From Rhodococcus sp. 1163 (lineage in GTDB: Bacteria > Actinomycetota > Actinomycetes > Mycobacteriales > Mycobacteriaceae): a stretch of 64,000 nt of DNA. Below are positions 35,611 through 44,528 of this stretch, piece after piece. The position numbers and the translations under genes were made by a program. Where the stretch lies: contig NZ_MKKX01000017.1 of the NCBI RefSeq assembly GCF_002091985.1, positions 62,001 to 126,000 on the forward strand. Reading direction: 5' to 3'. Every line of letters begins with the position of its first letter. Within the stretch, counting starts at the first letter, position 1. The notes beneath the pieces were generated by a model. The model worked only from the letters and a program-made list of their open reading frames with translations. It did not search any database and was not told the origin of the DNA.

Positions 35611-37752
35611 TCATCGAGGCAGACCGAGAATCCTCTCGGCAGCGACGGTCAACAGGATCTGTGAGGTACCGCCCGCAATCGACAAGCAGCGAGTCAGCAG
35701 CATCTCTTTCGCCAGGGGTCCCTCGATGACCCCGGCCTGCCCCGAGACCTCCAACGCGAATTCCGCGAGATCCTGCCGATGACGTACGCCGACGAGCTTG
35801 CGAACGGAGGATTCTGCTCCGGGATCCTGCCCGCCGAGTCGCCGAAGCGTCGAGCGGAACTCGAGCAGGGAACCCACCAGCCCGTTCGCAACGAGCCCGC
35901 CCAACGCATTCGCGACACCGGGATCGGTGCTGGACGACGTCGCCTCGACAACGTCCTCGAGCGCAGAACCGAGCGTCGAGCCACTGCTCATCGCAACCCG
36001 CTCGTTGGCGAGGGTGGTCCTGGCCAGCTTCCAGCCGCTGTTCAGATCTCCGACGAGGCAATCGTCGGGGACGAAGACGTCATCGAGGAACACCTCGTTG
36101 AACACGGCATCACCGGTGATTTCTCGCAGCGGCTCGATACGGATACCGGGCGAGGTCATATCGAGAACGAAGTAGCTGATTCCCTTGTGCTTCGGGACGT
36201 CACGGTCGGTGCGGGCAAGACAGATTCCCCAGTCGGCCTGCTGAGCGAGCGAAGTCCAAATCTTGTGGCCCTTGAGCTTCCAGCCTCCATCGACCTTCGT
36301 CGCCGTGGTCCGCAATGCCGCCAGATCGGAGCCTGCCTCAGGCTCGCTGAACAGTTGGCACCAGCGAATGTCCCCACGCAATGACGGACCCGCGAAACGC
36401 TCGATCTGCTCGGCAGTTCCGTGTTCGAGAATCGTCGGAACGGCCCACCAGCCGATGACCAGATCAGGAATCTGGAGACCGGCCGCAGCCATCTCCTCCG
36501 CGTAGAGCAGTTGCTCCGCTGCACTTGCGTCCCGGCCGTGAGGTTGCGGCCAATGCGCGGCAGCAAGGCCCGCCTCGGCCAGCGTGCGCGGAGGATCCTC
36601 CGCCTCTGCCACCGCGCGTACCTCCGCGCGAACATCCTCACGCCTGTTCTCGGCCTCGCCGAGGTCGACGCTCAGGTGGCGTCGCACGCCGGCGCGGGTC
36701 AATTCCGTCACGCGCATCTGCCAACGAGATGTACCGCCGAGCAACTGCCGGATGGACAGGGCTCGCCGCAGATAGAAGTGCGCGTCGTGCTCCCACGTGT
36801 ATCCGATACCGCCGAGGATCTGGATCGCGTCCTTGGCGTTGTCCACTGCGGAATCGAGAGCGATCGCGGCAGCCACAGCGGCAGCCAATGGGTGTTCCTC
36901 GGCCGCGGAGTCCACTGCCACCGCCGCGTCCCATGCGGCGGCGCGCGTCTTCTCCACCCGGCACAGCATTTCGGCGCACAGATGCTTGATCGCTTGGAAG
37001 CTGCCGATCGGTGCACCGAACTGCTCGCGCATCTTGGCGTGCTCGACAGCGGTACGTAGCGCCCACCCGGCGACGCCTGCCGCATCCGCAGCAGCGAGAG
37101 TGGCCGCCAGATCGAGAACGTACGACGTCGAGACGTCGGACAGGACCGAATCCGGATCCACCGCGACATCCTGGAGAGTCAGCCGGGCTACCGGAACACT
37201 GCGATCGACGCCGAGCAACGACTCGATCTTCAGACCCGGCGTGTCGATTCCGAGCATGCACCAGACCGTCTCGCCGTCGACCGTTGCAGGCAACAGCACG
37301 CCGACGCCATCTGCCGCACCGAAGGCGATATCCGCAGTGCCGTCGAGGAGCAAGGTGTCGCCGTCGCGGCGGGCTACGACCGGCGCGTCGGACAGCACTA
37401 CGGCGCAGGGAAGTGCGCCTTCGCAGAGATTGGCACCCCACCGCGCCGCCGCAGGTCCCGCGCTCCGACCGACCACGAGAGCAGCCAAGGCGGTCGAGAG
37501 CACCGGGCCGCCGACGAGGGCTGTCGACGTTTCCTCGAGCATCGCCGCGAGGTCCGCGACCGTGCCGCCGACGCCACCCACCGACTCGGGAACGGCAACG
37601 GAGAACACGCCCAGTTCAGCGAGCCCGCGCCAGTGCGAGCGCCAACCCGACTGCTCGTCGGCGCGTAGCGTCCGCATGGGATCGGCAGTGGCAGCCCACG
37701 ACCGAATCGACTGTTGGACGTCGCGCTGATCGTCGGTGGTGGCAATTGTCAC
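35611..37752 (-). CDS. fadE34: Acyl-CoA dehydrogenase FadE34 (ChsE3)
   Basis: A single-chain fused acyl-CoA dehydrogenase of 713 residues. The N-terminal half (to about residue 375) has REQFGAPIGSFQAIKHLCAEML and QILGGIGYTWEHDAHFYLRR; the C-terminal half has CQLFSEPEAGSDLAALRTTA, LKGHKIWTSLAQQ, LANERVAMSSGS (probable base) and SIAGGTSQILLTVAAERILGLPR. In M. tuberculosis ChsE3 acts on the 5-carbon side-chain CoA ester. GTG start at 37752 with GGGAAG upstream. Divergent from kstR, as Rv3573c is from Rv3574; one shared KstR operator lies between. Confidence 0.94.
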   Translation of the reverse strand: MTIATTDDQRDVQQSIRSWAATADPMRTLRADEQSGWRSHWRGLAELGVFSVAVPESVGGVGGTVADLAAMLEETSTALVGGPVLSTALAALVVGRSAGPAAARWGANLCEGALPCAVVLSDAPVVARRDGDTLLLDGTADIAFGAADGVGVLLPATVDGETVWCMLGIDTPGLKIESLLGVDRSVPVARLTLQDVAVDPDSVLSDVSTSYVLDLAATLAAADAAGVAGWALRTAVEHAKMREQFGAPIGSFQAIKHLCAEMLCRVEKTRAAAWDAAVAVDSAAEEHPLAAAVAAAIALDSAVDNAKDAIQILGGIGYTWEHDAHFYLRRALSIRQLLGGTSRWQMRVTELTRAGVRRHLSVDLGEAENRREDVRAEVRAVAEAEDPPRTLAEAGLAAAHWPQPHGRDASAAEQLLYAEEMAAAGLQIPDLVIGWWAVPTILEHGTAEQIERFAGPSLRGDIRWCQLFSEPEAGSDLAALRTTATKVDGGWKLKGHKIWTSLAQQADWGICLARTDRDVPKHKGISYFVLDMTSPGIRIEPLREITGDAVFNEVFLDDVFVPDDCLVGDLNSGWKLARTTLANERVAMSSGSTLGSALEDVVEATSSSTDPGVANALGGLVANGLVGSLLEFRSTLRRLGGQDPGAESSVRKLVGVRHRQDLAEFALEVSGQAGVIEGPLAKEMLLTRCLSIAGGTSQILLTVAAERILGLPR

Positions 37753-37789
37753 AATGTTCTTCCCTACTCTTCAAGATGACTTTTTTGTC

Positions 37790-37803
37790 TAGAACGTGTT
37801 CTA
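37790..37803. promoter_or_regulatory. KstR operator between fadE34 and kstR
   Basis: TAGAACGTGTTCTA, full match to the KstR consensus. It lies 37 bases upstream of fadE34 and 43 bases upstream of the proposed kstR start, so KstR can repress fadE34 and itself from one site. Confidence 0.88.
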
Positions 37804-37846
37804 ATACGGTAGCTGGTTCAGAGTCAAGGTGCGAAGGACAACGTCG

Positions 37847-38539
37847 ATGAGCACATCTTCTCGGTCGCGTTCGGCGACCAATGCCGACAAGAACAGAGGA
37901 ACGGCCGTGAATGAAACCAACACGGCTACACCACTACGTTCGGTCGGCGTCCTCACCGACGACGACCTGAGTTCCAATGCTCAGCGCGAACGCCGCAAGC
38001 GAATTCTCGATTCGACCTTGGCTCTCGCCTCCAAAGGCGGCTACGAAGCCGTTCAGATGCGCGCTGTCGCCGAGCGTGCGGACGTCGCAGTCGGAACGCT
38101 GTACCGATACTTTCCCTCCAAAGTGCACCTGCTGGTTTCAGCCCTCTCTCGCGAGTTCGAAAAGATCGACTCCCGTCGCAAGCTCCCGCCCGGCCAAACG
38201 CCGCAGGAGCGGATGCACCTGATTCTGGGCCAGATCACACGTGCGATGCAACGTGATCCTTTACTCACTGAAGCAATGACTCGCGCTTTCATGTTCGCGG
38301 ACGCGTCCGCTGCCGCCGAGGTGGACCAGGTCGGCCGATTGATGGACCGACTGTTCGCCAAAGCGATGAGCGACGGCGAGCCAACGGAACTGCAGCTCAG
38401 CATCGCTCGCGTCATCAGTGACGTCTGGCTGTCCAATCTCGTCGCGTGGTTGACCCGTCGTTCGTCGGCCACCGACGTCGCCGCTCGACTCGAACTGACC
38501 GTCGATTTGCTACTCGGAGATTCAAAGCCCCTCTACTGA
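37847..38539 (+). CDS. kstR: TetR-family steroid catabolism repressor KstR
   Basis: TetR repressor of the cholesterol regulon; its known effectors are CoA esters of 3-oxo-cholestenoic acid. The DNA-binding region SNAQRERRKRILDSTLALASKGGYEAVQMRAVAERADVAVGTLYRYFPSK and the core NPLLTEAMTRA-type segment (RDPLLTEAMTRAFMFADASAAAEVDQV) match KstR nearly residue for residue. Start: ATG 37847 with AAGGA at 37834-37838 gives 230 residues; GTG 37907, with AGAGGA just before it, gives 211 residues and is nearer the length of the M. tuberculosis protein. Both are possible. Confidence 0.94.
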   Translation: MSTSSRSRSATNADKNRGTAVNETNTATPLRSVGVLTDDDLSSNAQRERRKRILDSTLALASKGGYEAVQMRAVAERADVAVGTLYRYFPSKVHLLVSALSREFEKIDSRRKLPPGQTPQERMHLILGQITRAMQRDPLLTEAMTRAFMFADASAAAEVDQVGRLMDRLFAKAMSDGEPTELQLSIARVISDVWLSNLVAWLTRRSSATDVAARLELTVDLLLGDSKPLY

Positions 38540-38590
38540 GCGTGCGCGTCCGAGTGAGCCGTATCGGCTCGCATCGCCTAGATTCGTTCC

Positions 38591-41140
38591 GTGACTGCTT
38601 TGGATCTACCGGTTGAACTCCGCCGCGCCCTCATGGCCGTGGCCCGGACGCCTCGCCTGCTCGTTGCCTCCGACTACGACGGGACGATGGCGCCCATTGT
38701 CTCCGATCCATCGAAGGCATTTCCGCATGCAGAGTCCGTGACCGCTATGCGTGAGTTGGCGAGTCTCGCCGCGACGAAGGCCGCCGTCATCTCCGGTCGC
38801 GCCCTCCGCGATCTGGCCACACTGTCCAGGCTCCCGGCCGAGGTTCAACTCGTCGGCAGCCACGGCAGCGAATTCGACGTCGGATTCATCAATGCAATCG
38901 ACGACGAGGCCAAGCGACTTCTGCAGGATATCGCCGAGGAGATGACCTCGATTGCCGCCCGATTCCCCGGTGTGGCCGTCGAAACCAAACCCGCGAGTGC
39001 TGCGCTACATGTCCGCAATGCCGATGCGGCCGACGCGGAAGCCGCTCTCGTTGCGGTGCGCGACGGCGTGGCGCTGCGCGAAGGTGTGCAGGTGACCGAA
39101 GGCAAGTCCGTCATCGAACTCGCTGTCATCGTCACCGACAAGGGTGACGCCCTCGACATCCTCCGGCACCAGGAGGGCGCGACGGCTGCGGTGTTCTTCG
39201 GCGACGACGTCACCGACGAGAAGGCCTTCACCCGCCTGCACGGCCCCGACATCGGCGTCAAGATCGGCCCCGGCGACAGTCTCGCCGAGTTCCACATCGA
39301 CAGCACCGAACAGGTCTCACTCGCGCTGGCATTTCTGCTCGAAGAGCGTCGCCGGTGGCTCTCCGGTGCCGATGCTCCACGCATCGAGCGGCTCACGATG
39401 CTCGCCAGCCCCAACGCCGTCGCATTGGTGACTCCCGACGCGAACCTGACATGGCTCTGCCACCCCGAACCGGACTCGGCAGCGATTTTCGCGCACCTCC
39501 TCGGTGGCAACGAGGCCGGGCACTTCAGCATCGGCCCCAAGCGCACTGCATTGCCGCTGAGCCAGCAATACGTCGACGGCACCATGACCGTCCAGACCAA
39601 GTGGGCGAGCCTGCAGGTCACCGACTACCTTCCGCACGACGTAGCCATCGGGCAGACCTCGCTCACCCGCGTCGTCACCGGCAAGGCCACCGCGATCGTG
39701 ACGTTCGCACCCCGACCCGAATTCGGCAAAGTATGGGTTCAGCTCGAACCCGAAGAGGACGGACTTCGGATCTCCGGCACCGCAGAGCCGATGGTCCTGC
39801 GCAGTCCCGGCGTGAAATGGAACGTCGTATCCGACGGCGCGCAACAGACCGCGCACGCCGAGATCGACCCGACCGGTGGACCTGTCGTTCTCGAATTACG
39901 TTTGGGCAGCGAGGATCTCGGACCGTCTGCGCTACCGGAACCAGAGCGACGGGCACAGGCCGAGGCCTACTGGAAGGACTGGGTCGATGTCCTGGACCTG
40001 CCGCCACTCAAACGGGATTTGATGAAACGATCCGCCCTGACGCTACGTGGACTCGTTCATGCCGACTCCGGCTCGATCATGGCAGCCGCGACTACGTCGC
40101 TACCCGAAGAGATCGGCGGCGTGCGCAACTGGGACTACCGCTACTGCTGGCTGCGCGACGCGGCCCTCACCGCGTCGGCGCTGGTCAACCTCGGCTCGAC
40201 GGCCGAAGCCGAGGGATACCTCGGATGGATCCACGAGGTCCTGCAGTCCGTGCCTGGCCCGGAACGACTCCATCCGCTGTACACGATCCGTGGTCTCGGT
40301 CTGCCGTCCGAGGCCGTCATCGACGAGCTGCCCGGATACGCCGGCTCGCGCCCGGTCCGCGTCGGAAACGCAGCCAACCAGCAGGTCCAGCTCGACGTGT
40401 TCGGTCCTATCGTCGACCTCGTCTCTTCCCTCGCGCATGCCCGCCAGTCTCAGGGCATGGCTGGGAAAGAGGCCTTGTCCGACGACGATTGGTCTCTGGT
40501 CCGCTCGATGGTCGAGGCTGTCGAGCGCCGATGGGACGAACCCGATCACGGCATCTGGGAGATCCGCGGGACACCCCGCCACCACGTGTACTCCAAGGTC
40601 ATGGGCTGGATGACCATCGATCGGGCGCTCGCCCTCGCGGCCTCGTTCGGTCGGGAAACCGAACCGAGCTGGGCCAGTCTGCGCGAGCAAATCCACGCCG
40701 AGGTCATCGACAAGGGTTGGAACGAAGAAGTCCGGTCCTTCACCGCAGCCTACGAAGGCACCGACCTCGACGCGGCGACCCTGCACATCGGGCTCTCCGG
40801 GCTGATCGATCCGTCCGACCCTCGGTTCGCAGCAACCGTGACGGCAACCGAAGCCGAACTGCGTAGCGGGTCGACCGTGTACCGCTACCACCACGACGAC
40901 GGACTGCCCGGCGGCGAGGGTGGATTCCACCTGTGCGCGGCGTGGCTGGTCGAGGCATACCTACTCATCGGGCAGCGATCCGAAGCAGAGGCCCTGTTCG
41001 CCCAACTCGTCAGCGCAGCCGGTCCGACCGGCCTGCTCAGCGAGGAATACGACCCCGTCGCCGAACGCTCACTGGGCAACCATCCCCAGGCCTACAGCCA
41101 CCTCGGTCTGCTCAGGTGTGCGAGTTTGCTCAGCGCCTGA
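38591..41140 (+). CDS. Trehalose-6-phosphate phosphatase fused to a GH15 glycoside hydrolase
   Basis: An 849-residue two-domain protein. Residues 1-250 are a HAD-type trehalose-6-phosphate phosphatase: DYDGTMAPI with D28 and D30, GSHGSEFD, and GDDVTDEKAF. Residues 255-849 resemble GH15 glucoamylase/trehalase: RNWDYRYCWLRDAALTASAL, HGIWEIRGTPRHHVYSKVMGW (probable catalytic acid Glu), and LLSEEYDP (second Glu). It could dephosphorylate trehalose-6-P and then cleave trehalose to glucose, but the GH15 specificity is inferred. The GTG start at 38591 is 51 bases after kstR. No otsA lies nearby. Confidence 0.87.
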   Translation: MTALDLPVELRRALMAVARTPRLLVASDYDGTMAPIVSDPSKAFPHAESVTAMRELASLAATKAAVISGRALRDLATLSRLPAEVQLVGSHGSEFDVGFINAIDDEAKRLLQDIAEEMTSIAARFPGVAVETKPASAALHVRNADAADAEAALVAVRDGVALREGVQVTEGKSVIELAVIVTDKGDALDILRHQEGATAAVFFGDDVTDEKAFTRLHGPDIGVKIGPGDSLAEFHIDSTEQVSLALAFLLEERRRWLSGADAPRIERLTMLASPNAVALVTPDANLTWLCHPEPDSAAIFAHLLGGNEAGHFSIGPKRTALPLSQQYVDGTMTVQTKWASLQVTDYLPHDVAIGQTSLTRVVTGKATAIVTFAPRPEFGKVWVQLEPEEDGLRISGTAEPMVLRSPGVKWNVVSDGAQQTAHAEIDPTGGPVVLELRLGSEDLGPSALPEPERRAQAEAYWKDWVDVLDLPPLKRDLMKRSALTLRGLVHADSGSIMAAATTSLPEEIGGVRNWDYRYCWLRDAALTASALVNLGSTAEAEGYLGWIHEVLQSVPGPERLHPLYTIRGLGLPSEAVIDELPGYAGSRPVRVGNAANQQVQLDVFGPIVDLVSSLAHARQSQGMAGKEALSDDDWSLVRSMVEAVERRWDEPDHGIWEIRGTPRHHVYSKVMGWMTIDRALALAASFGRETEPSWASLREQIHAEVIDKGWNEEVRSFTAAYEGTDLDAATLHIGLSGLIDPSDPRFAATVTATEAELRSGSTVYRYHHDDGLPGGEGGFHLCAAWLVEAYLLIGQRSEAEALFAQLVSAAGPTGLLSEEYDPVAERSLGNHPQAYSHLGLLRCASLLSA

Positions 41141-41180
41141 GCGGGGCCGTGTTCGCTTGCCCACAATCGCTCGCACACAA

Positions 41181-41298
41181 TCGCTTGAATGGTCCACTCA
41201 TACGATCTGTCAGCATGAGGTGGCCATTCAAGCCGTCTCGCCCGTTCGCTTGAATGGTCCACTCATACGATCTGTCAGCTTGAGGTGGCCATTCAAGC
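41181..41298. repeat. Duplicated 53-base palindromic element
   Basis: Two 53-base copies (41181-41233 and 41246-41298) differ at one base and are 12 bases apart. Each begins GCTTGAATGG and ends CCATTCAAGC, a perfect 10-base inverted pair, extended by CCAC/GTGG and TCA/TGA with single bulges, around a loop of about 15 bases. It fills the gap between two convergent genes. It may act as tandem terminators or be an extragenic palindromic repeat family. Confidence 0.87.
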
Positions 41299-41359
41299 GG
41301 TCCAGCCGGGGCCAAGCGGTCCAGCCGGGGCCAAGCGGTCCATCGGTCCAGCCGGGGTC
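41299..41359. repeat. 19-base GC-rich tandem repeats next to the lacI-type gene end
   Basis: GGTCCAGCCGGGGCCAAGC occurs twice in tandem (41299-41317, 41318-41336), followed by the fragment GGTCCATC and a third diverged copy running into the stop codon of the LacI-family gene. The unit has internal GGCC symmetry. It directly follows the 53-base elements. Confidence 0.85.
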
Positions 41360-42447
41360 TAGGCGGGCGGCGGCGCTGCCGTACGACCTTTGACCAACTC
41401 GGTCGGCAAGAATTCGGCGGCCATGATGCCCGACTGCGAGGTGGAGAGCAGGAGCGCACCTGCGCGTCGCCCCTTCTCCTCGGCATCCTGACGAACGGTG
41501 GTGACGTTTTCGCGAATTGCGTCGTCCACGCCGTCGAAACCGGTAATGGTGAGCTGACCCGGAACGTCGATGCCGGCGACCTTGGCGAAGTTGAGTGCGC
41601 CGAGCGCGAGTACATCGGTGGTGCAGAGCAGTGCGGTGGTCTCGCGGTTGGCTTGTAGCGCCTGAGCTGCAGCGGAGTGGCCGGAGCGGGTGGTGTGTTC
41701 GAACCGTTCGACGACGGTGAGCGATTCCGGATCGAGGCCGCTGTCCTTCATAGCGTCCTTCACCCCTGCTATCCGCTCCCGTTGGACGTGGAAGTGGCTG
41801 CCGGCGAGCCGAGCGGGCGGTACGACCCCGTCGCGACGGTCGCGTCCGAGTCTCATACAGAGAACGGCGATGTGGCGGTGTCCAAGGGCAATGATCTGCT
41901 CGGCGATCATCTTCATCGCGGATCGATCGTCGATGGCGACGAGTGCTGCCTCCGGCACCCCGCGTGGTTGGTCGCAAATGACAATCGGTAGGTGCCGCTC
42001 GCGAACGGCCATCAGGTAGGGGTCGTCGTCGGCAACGGAATAGACGACGAAGCCGTCGACCCCTGCTTGTTGCACGACGGCGGCGGCCGCAGTCTCGTCT
42101 CGGTCGGGCCCTGCTGGAATCAGAAGTAGGCCTTGGCCTGCAGCTTCGCAGGATTCGGCGAGCCCGGCCAGGAATGCCATGGCGGCGGGGTCCCGGAAGG
42201 AGTAGCTGAGCGCTTCGGTAAGTACGAGCCCGACTGCGCCTGCCTTACGAGTGCGAAGCGAGCGAGCGAGTGGGTCCGGTCCTGCGTATCCGCGGCGTTT
42301 GGCTGCCATGAGAACGCGTTCGCGAAGTTCGGGTGAGAGCTGGTCGGGCCGGTTGTAGGCGTTCGACACTGTGGTGCGCGACACCTTCAGGTCGGCAGCG
42401 ATGGAGGCCAATGTGGCGGGGCGGCGCGGCTCGCTCGACCTGGACAT
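41359..42447 (-). CDS. LacI-family transcriptional regulator
   Basis: A 362-residue regulator. The helix-turn-helix ATLASIAADLKVSRTTVSNAYNRPDQLSPELRERV is followed by the hinge and a periplasmic-binding-protein-like ligand domain (AGAVGLVLTEALSYSFRDPAAMAFLAGLAESCE, GVDGFVVYSVADDDPYL, TGFDGVDDAIRENVTTVRQD). Its place between the kstR block and what follows matches Rv3575c. The effector and target are unknown; it is divergent from znuA. Confidence 0.87.
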   Translation of the reverse strand: MSRSSEPRRPATLASIAADLKVSRTTVSNAYNRPDQLSPELRERVLMAAKRRGYAGPDPLARSLRTRKAGAVGLVLTEALSYSFRDPAAMAFLAGLAESCEAAGQGLLLIPAGPDRDETAAAAVVQQAGVDGFVVYSVADDDPYLMAVRERHLPIVICDQPRGVPEAALVAIDDRSAMKMIAEQIIALGHRHIAVLCMRLGRDRRDGVVPPARLAGSHFHVQRERIAGVKDAMKDSGLDPESLTVVERFEHTTRSGHSAAAQALQANRETTALLCTTDVLALGALNFAKVAGIDVPGQLTITGFDGVDDAIRENVTTVRQDAEEKGRRAGALLLSTSQSGIMAAEFLPTELVKGRTAAPPPA

Positions 42448-42601
42448 ACGGGGACGTTAGCCGGAAAAGGGCGCTGCAGTGAAATTCGGCACCTGGGTAC
42501 CCGATTCGATCGAGAACCGCCGAATCGCTAGAGTACAACGGTAACCATTTCCAACTAGGCGAATATTTCGCTTCCGCAAGCTTCGACTCAAGGGGTTCCC
42601 A

Positions 42602-43603
42602 GTGCGACAACTCGCCCGCTCGACTACCGCTCTCGTAGGGCTCACCTGCGCCGCCGCACTGGGCATGACCGCATGCAGTTCGGACACGAGCCCATCCAAT
42701 TCTTCGGCGCCTGCCACCGCGATCGACGGCCCGATCACCATCGTGGCCTCGACCAACGTGTGGGGAAGCGTCGCGCAAGCCGTCGCGGGAGACCTCGCTT
42801 CGGTGCAGTCGATCATCGCCGACCCGTCGGCAGATCCGCACTCGTACGAAGCCAGCGCCGGCGATGCCGCGAAGGTGGCCGAGGCGTCGCTCGTCGTATA
42901 CAACGGTGGCGGATACGACGAGTTCATCGATGACATCCTCGGCTCGGAGGGGAAGGACGTGCCGTCGGTCAACGCGTACGACCTCCTCGGTTCGGACCAT
43001 GCACACGACGACGAAGAAGCAGCCCCGGACAGCTCCGCCGACTCCACCGAAGGCCACGGCCATAGCCACGGCGACGCCAACGAGCACGTCTGGTTCGACG
43101 CCGAGGTTGCCGCATCCACCGCAGAATCGATTGCCGAGAAGCTCGGCCAGCTCGACCCCGACAACGCCGCCCAGTACACCGCGAATGCCGAAACGTTCCA
43201 TGATCATGTCCATCGCATCACCGACGTGACGAACAAGATCGCCGTCGATCATGCCAATGCTCCTGTCGCACAGACGGAACCGATCGCGCACTACCTGATC
43301 GAAGAGTCCGACCTCGACGATCGGACACCCGAGGACTTCAAGAACGCCCTCGAATCGGGCAACGACCCGTCGCCCGCGTCCATCGCGGCTACTCGCGACC
43401 TGTTGACGTCGAAGTCCGTTCGGGTCCTCGTCTACAACATCCAGACGCAGGACGCCGTCACCCAGGACATCCGCTCCACCGCCGAGGCCGCCGGAATCCC
43501 CGTCGTCGAGGTGACCGAGACGCTGCCCGAGGGCAAGACCTACATCGAGTGGCAGACGCAGGCGGCTCAGGATCTCGAATCTGCGCTGGCGTCGGCATCC
43601 TGA
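42602..43603 (+). CDS. znuA: Zinc ABC transporter substrate-binding lipoprotein ZnuA
   Basis: A 333-residue lipoprotein of the cluster 9 metal-binding family. The signal ends in GMTAC, where the cysteine is lipidated. The first metal-ligand region is ADPHSYEAS, and a His/Asp-rich loop (SDHAHDDEE, then EGHGHSHGDANEHVWFD) is typical of zinc rather than manganese proteins. GTG start 42602 with AAGGGG upstream. Starts the znuACB operon. In the 154 bases before it I see only a weak imperfect palindrome (AACGGTAACCATT, 42537-42549), not a clear Zur box. Confidence 0.9.
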   Translation: MRQLARSTTALVGLTCAAALGMTACSSDTSPSNSSAPATAIDGPITIVASTNVWGSVAQAVAGDLASVQSIIADPSADPHSYEASAGDAAKVAEASLVVYNGGGYDEFIDDILGSEGKDVPSVNAYDLLGSDHAHDDEEAAPDSSADSTEGHGHSHGDANEHVWFDAEVAASTAESIAEKLGQLDPDNAAQYTANAETFHDHVHRITDVTNKIAVDHANAPVAQTEPIAHYLIEESDLDDRTPEDFKNALESGNDPSPASIAATRDLLTSKSVRVLVYNIQTQDAVTQDIRSTAEAAGIPVVEVTETLPEGKTYIEWQTQAAQDLESALASAS

Positions 43604-43608
43604 GCATG

Positions 43609-43674
43609 ACGACCCCCGAGACTGGGAGTGGAGCCCGCGGAACGACCCCCGAGACTGGGAGTGGAGCCCGCGGA
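43609..43674. repeat. 33-base tandem duplication between znuA and znuC
   Basis: Two perfect head-to-tail copies of a 33-base unit (43609-43641 and 43642-43674) that starts ACGACCCCCGAGACTGGG and ends GCCCGCGGA. It lies in the otherwise noncoding 106 bases between the two transporter genes and has partial internal symmetry. Possible roles are a stability element that changes the znuA:znuC ratio, or slippage. Confidence 0.9.
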
Positions 43675-43709
43675 ACGGCTGTCGGGTCAGGGCTGGAAAG
43701 CTGTAGTTC

Positions 43710-44528
43710 ATGCCTGCTGTAGAACTGCGCGATGCCGGACTGGCGTTCGGGGAGCGCACGTTGTGGCGGAACCTCGATCTCGCGGTGGAGAGCGGTGAGT
43801 TCGTGGCTGTCCTCGGACCGAACGGTTCGGGTAAGACGTCGCTTCTGAAGGTGCTGCTCGGCCAGAACCATTTGACGACGGGGACTGCGGCAATTGCGGG
43901 AGAGCCAGTCCGCAAGGGCCAGTCCGGTGTCGGTTACATCCCTCAGCAGCGCAGTATCGACGACGGCCTGCCGCTGCGTGGGCGTGATCTCGTCGGTCTC
44001 GGTTGGGACGGTCATCGTTGGGGGCTCGGTCTTCGCGGAATGCGTGAGCGCACTCGTGTCGTGCAGCATGCGATCGACCAGGTCGACGCCAATGCTTTCG
44101 CGGGTGCTCCTGTCGGGACTATGTCGGGAGGCGAGCAGCAGCGTCTCCGCATCGCCCAGGCGCTGGTCGGCAATCCGACTGTGTTGCTGTGCGACGAACC
44201 TCTGCTCAGCCTCGATTTGGCGAATCAACGTCTCGTGTCCGGTCTCATCGATCGGCGACGGCGGGAGCACGACACGGCGGTGCTGTTCGTAACGCACGAG
44301 ATCAATCCGATTCTGCCGCTGGTGGACCGGATCGTCTACATCGTCGACGGCAAGTTCCGCATCGGCGCACCTGCTGATGTCATGACGACCGAAGTGCTCT
44401 CGGAGCTGTACGGGACCGAGGTGGAAGTTCTGAAGGTGCGTGGGCGGCTCGTCGTCGTCGGCACCGGAGATTCCATCGACGCTCTCGGCTCTGCGGGTGC
44501 GCACCATCCACCGACCGAGGATCTCTGA
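43710..44528 (+). CDS. znuC: Zinc ABC transporter ATP-binding protein ZnuC
   Basis: A 272-residue ABC ATPase. Walker A GPNGSGKTS, Q-loop region GYIPQQRSI, signature MSGGEQQRLRIAQ, Walker B VLLCDEPLLSLD and H-loop THEINP are all present. ATG at 43710 follows GGAAAG. It energises zinc import with ZnuA and ZnuB; the znuB ATG follows its stop directly. Confidence 0.92.
   Translation: MPAVELRDAGLAFGERTLWRNLDLAVESGEFVAVLGPNGSGKTSLLKVLLGQNHLTTGTAAIAGEPVRKGQSGVGYIPQQRSIDDGLPLRGRDLVGLGWDGHRWGLGLRGMRERTRVVQHAIDQVDANAFAGAPVGTMSGGEQQRLRIAQALVGNPTVLLCDEPLLSLDLANQRLVSGLIDRRRREHDTAVLFVTHEINPILPLVDRIVYIVDGKFRIGAPADVMTTEVLSELYGTEVEVLKVRGRLVVVGTGDSIDALGSAGAHHPPTEDL

Noticed and set aside
39355-40866. A 503-codon plus-strand frame inside the phosphatase/GH15 gene
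   Set aside because: Highly arginine-rich with no motifs; the overlapping frame has full HAD and GH15 signatures.
41181-41298. Possible CRISPR array
   Set aside because: Only two copies, a 12-base spacer and no cas genes; the palindromic ends fit an extragenic repeat better.
42537-42549. AACGGTAACCATT as a Zur operator before znuA
   Set aside because: Imperfect palindrome that does not match an actinobacterial Zur box as I know it; only mentioned in the znuA entry.
42245-43915. A 556-codon minus-strand frame opposite znuA and lacI
   Set aside because: Shadow frame across three real genes; no domain recognised.
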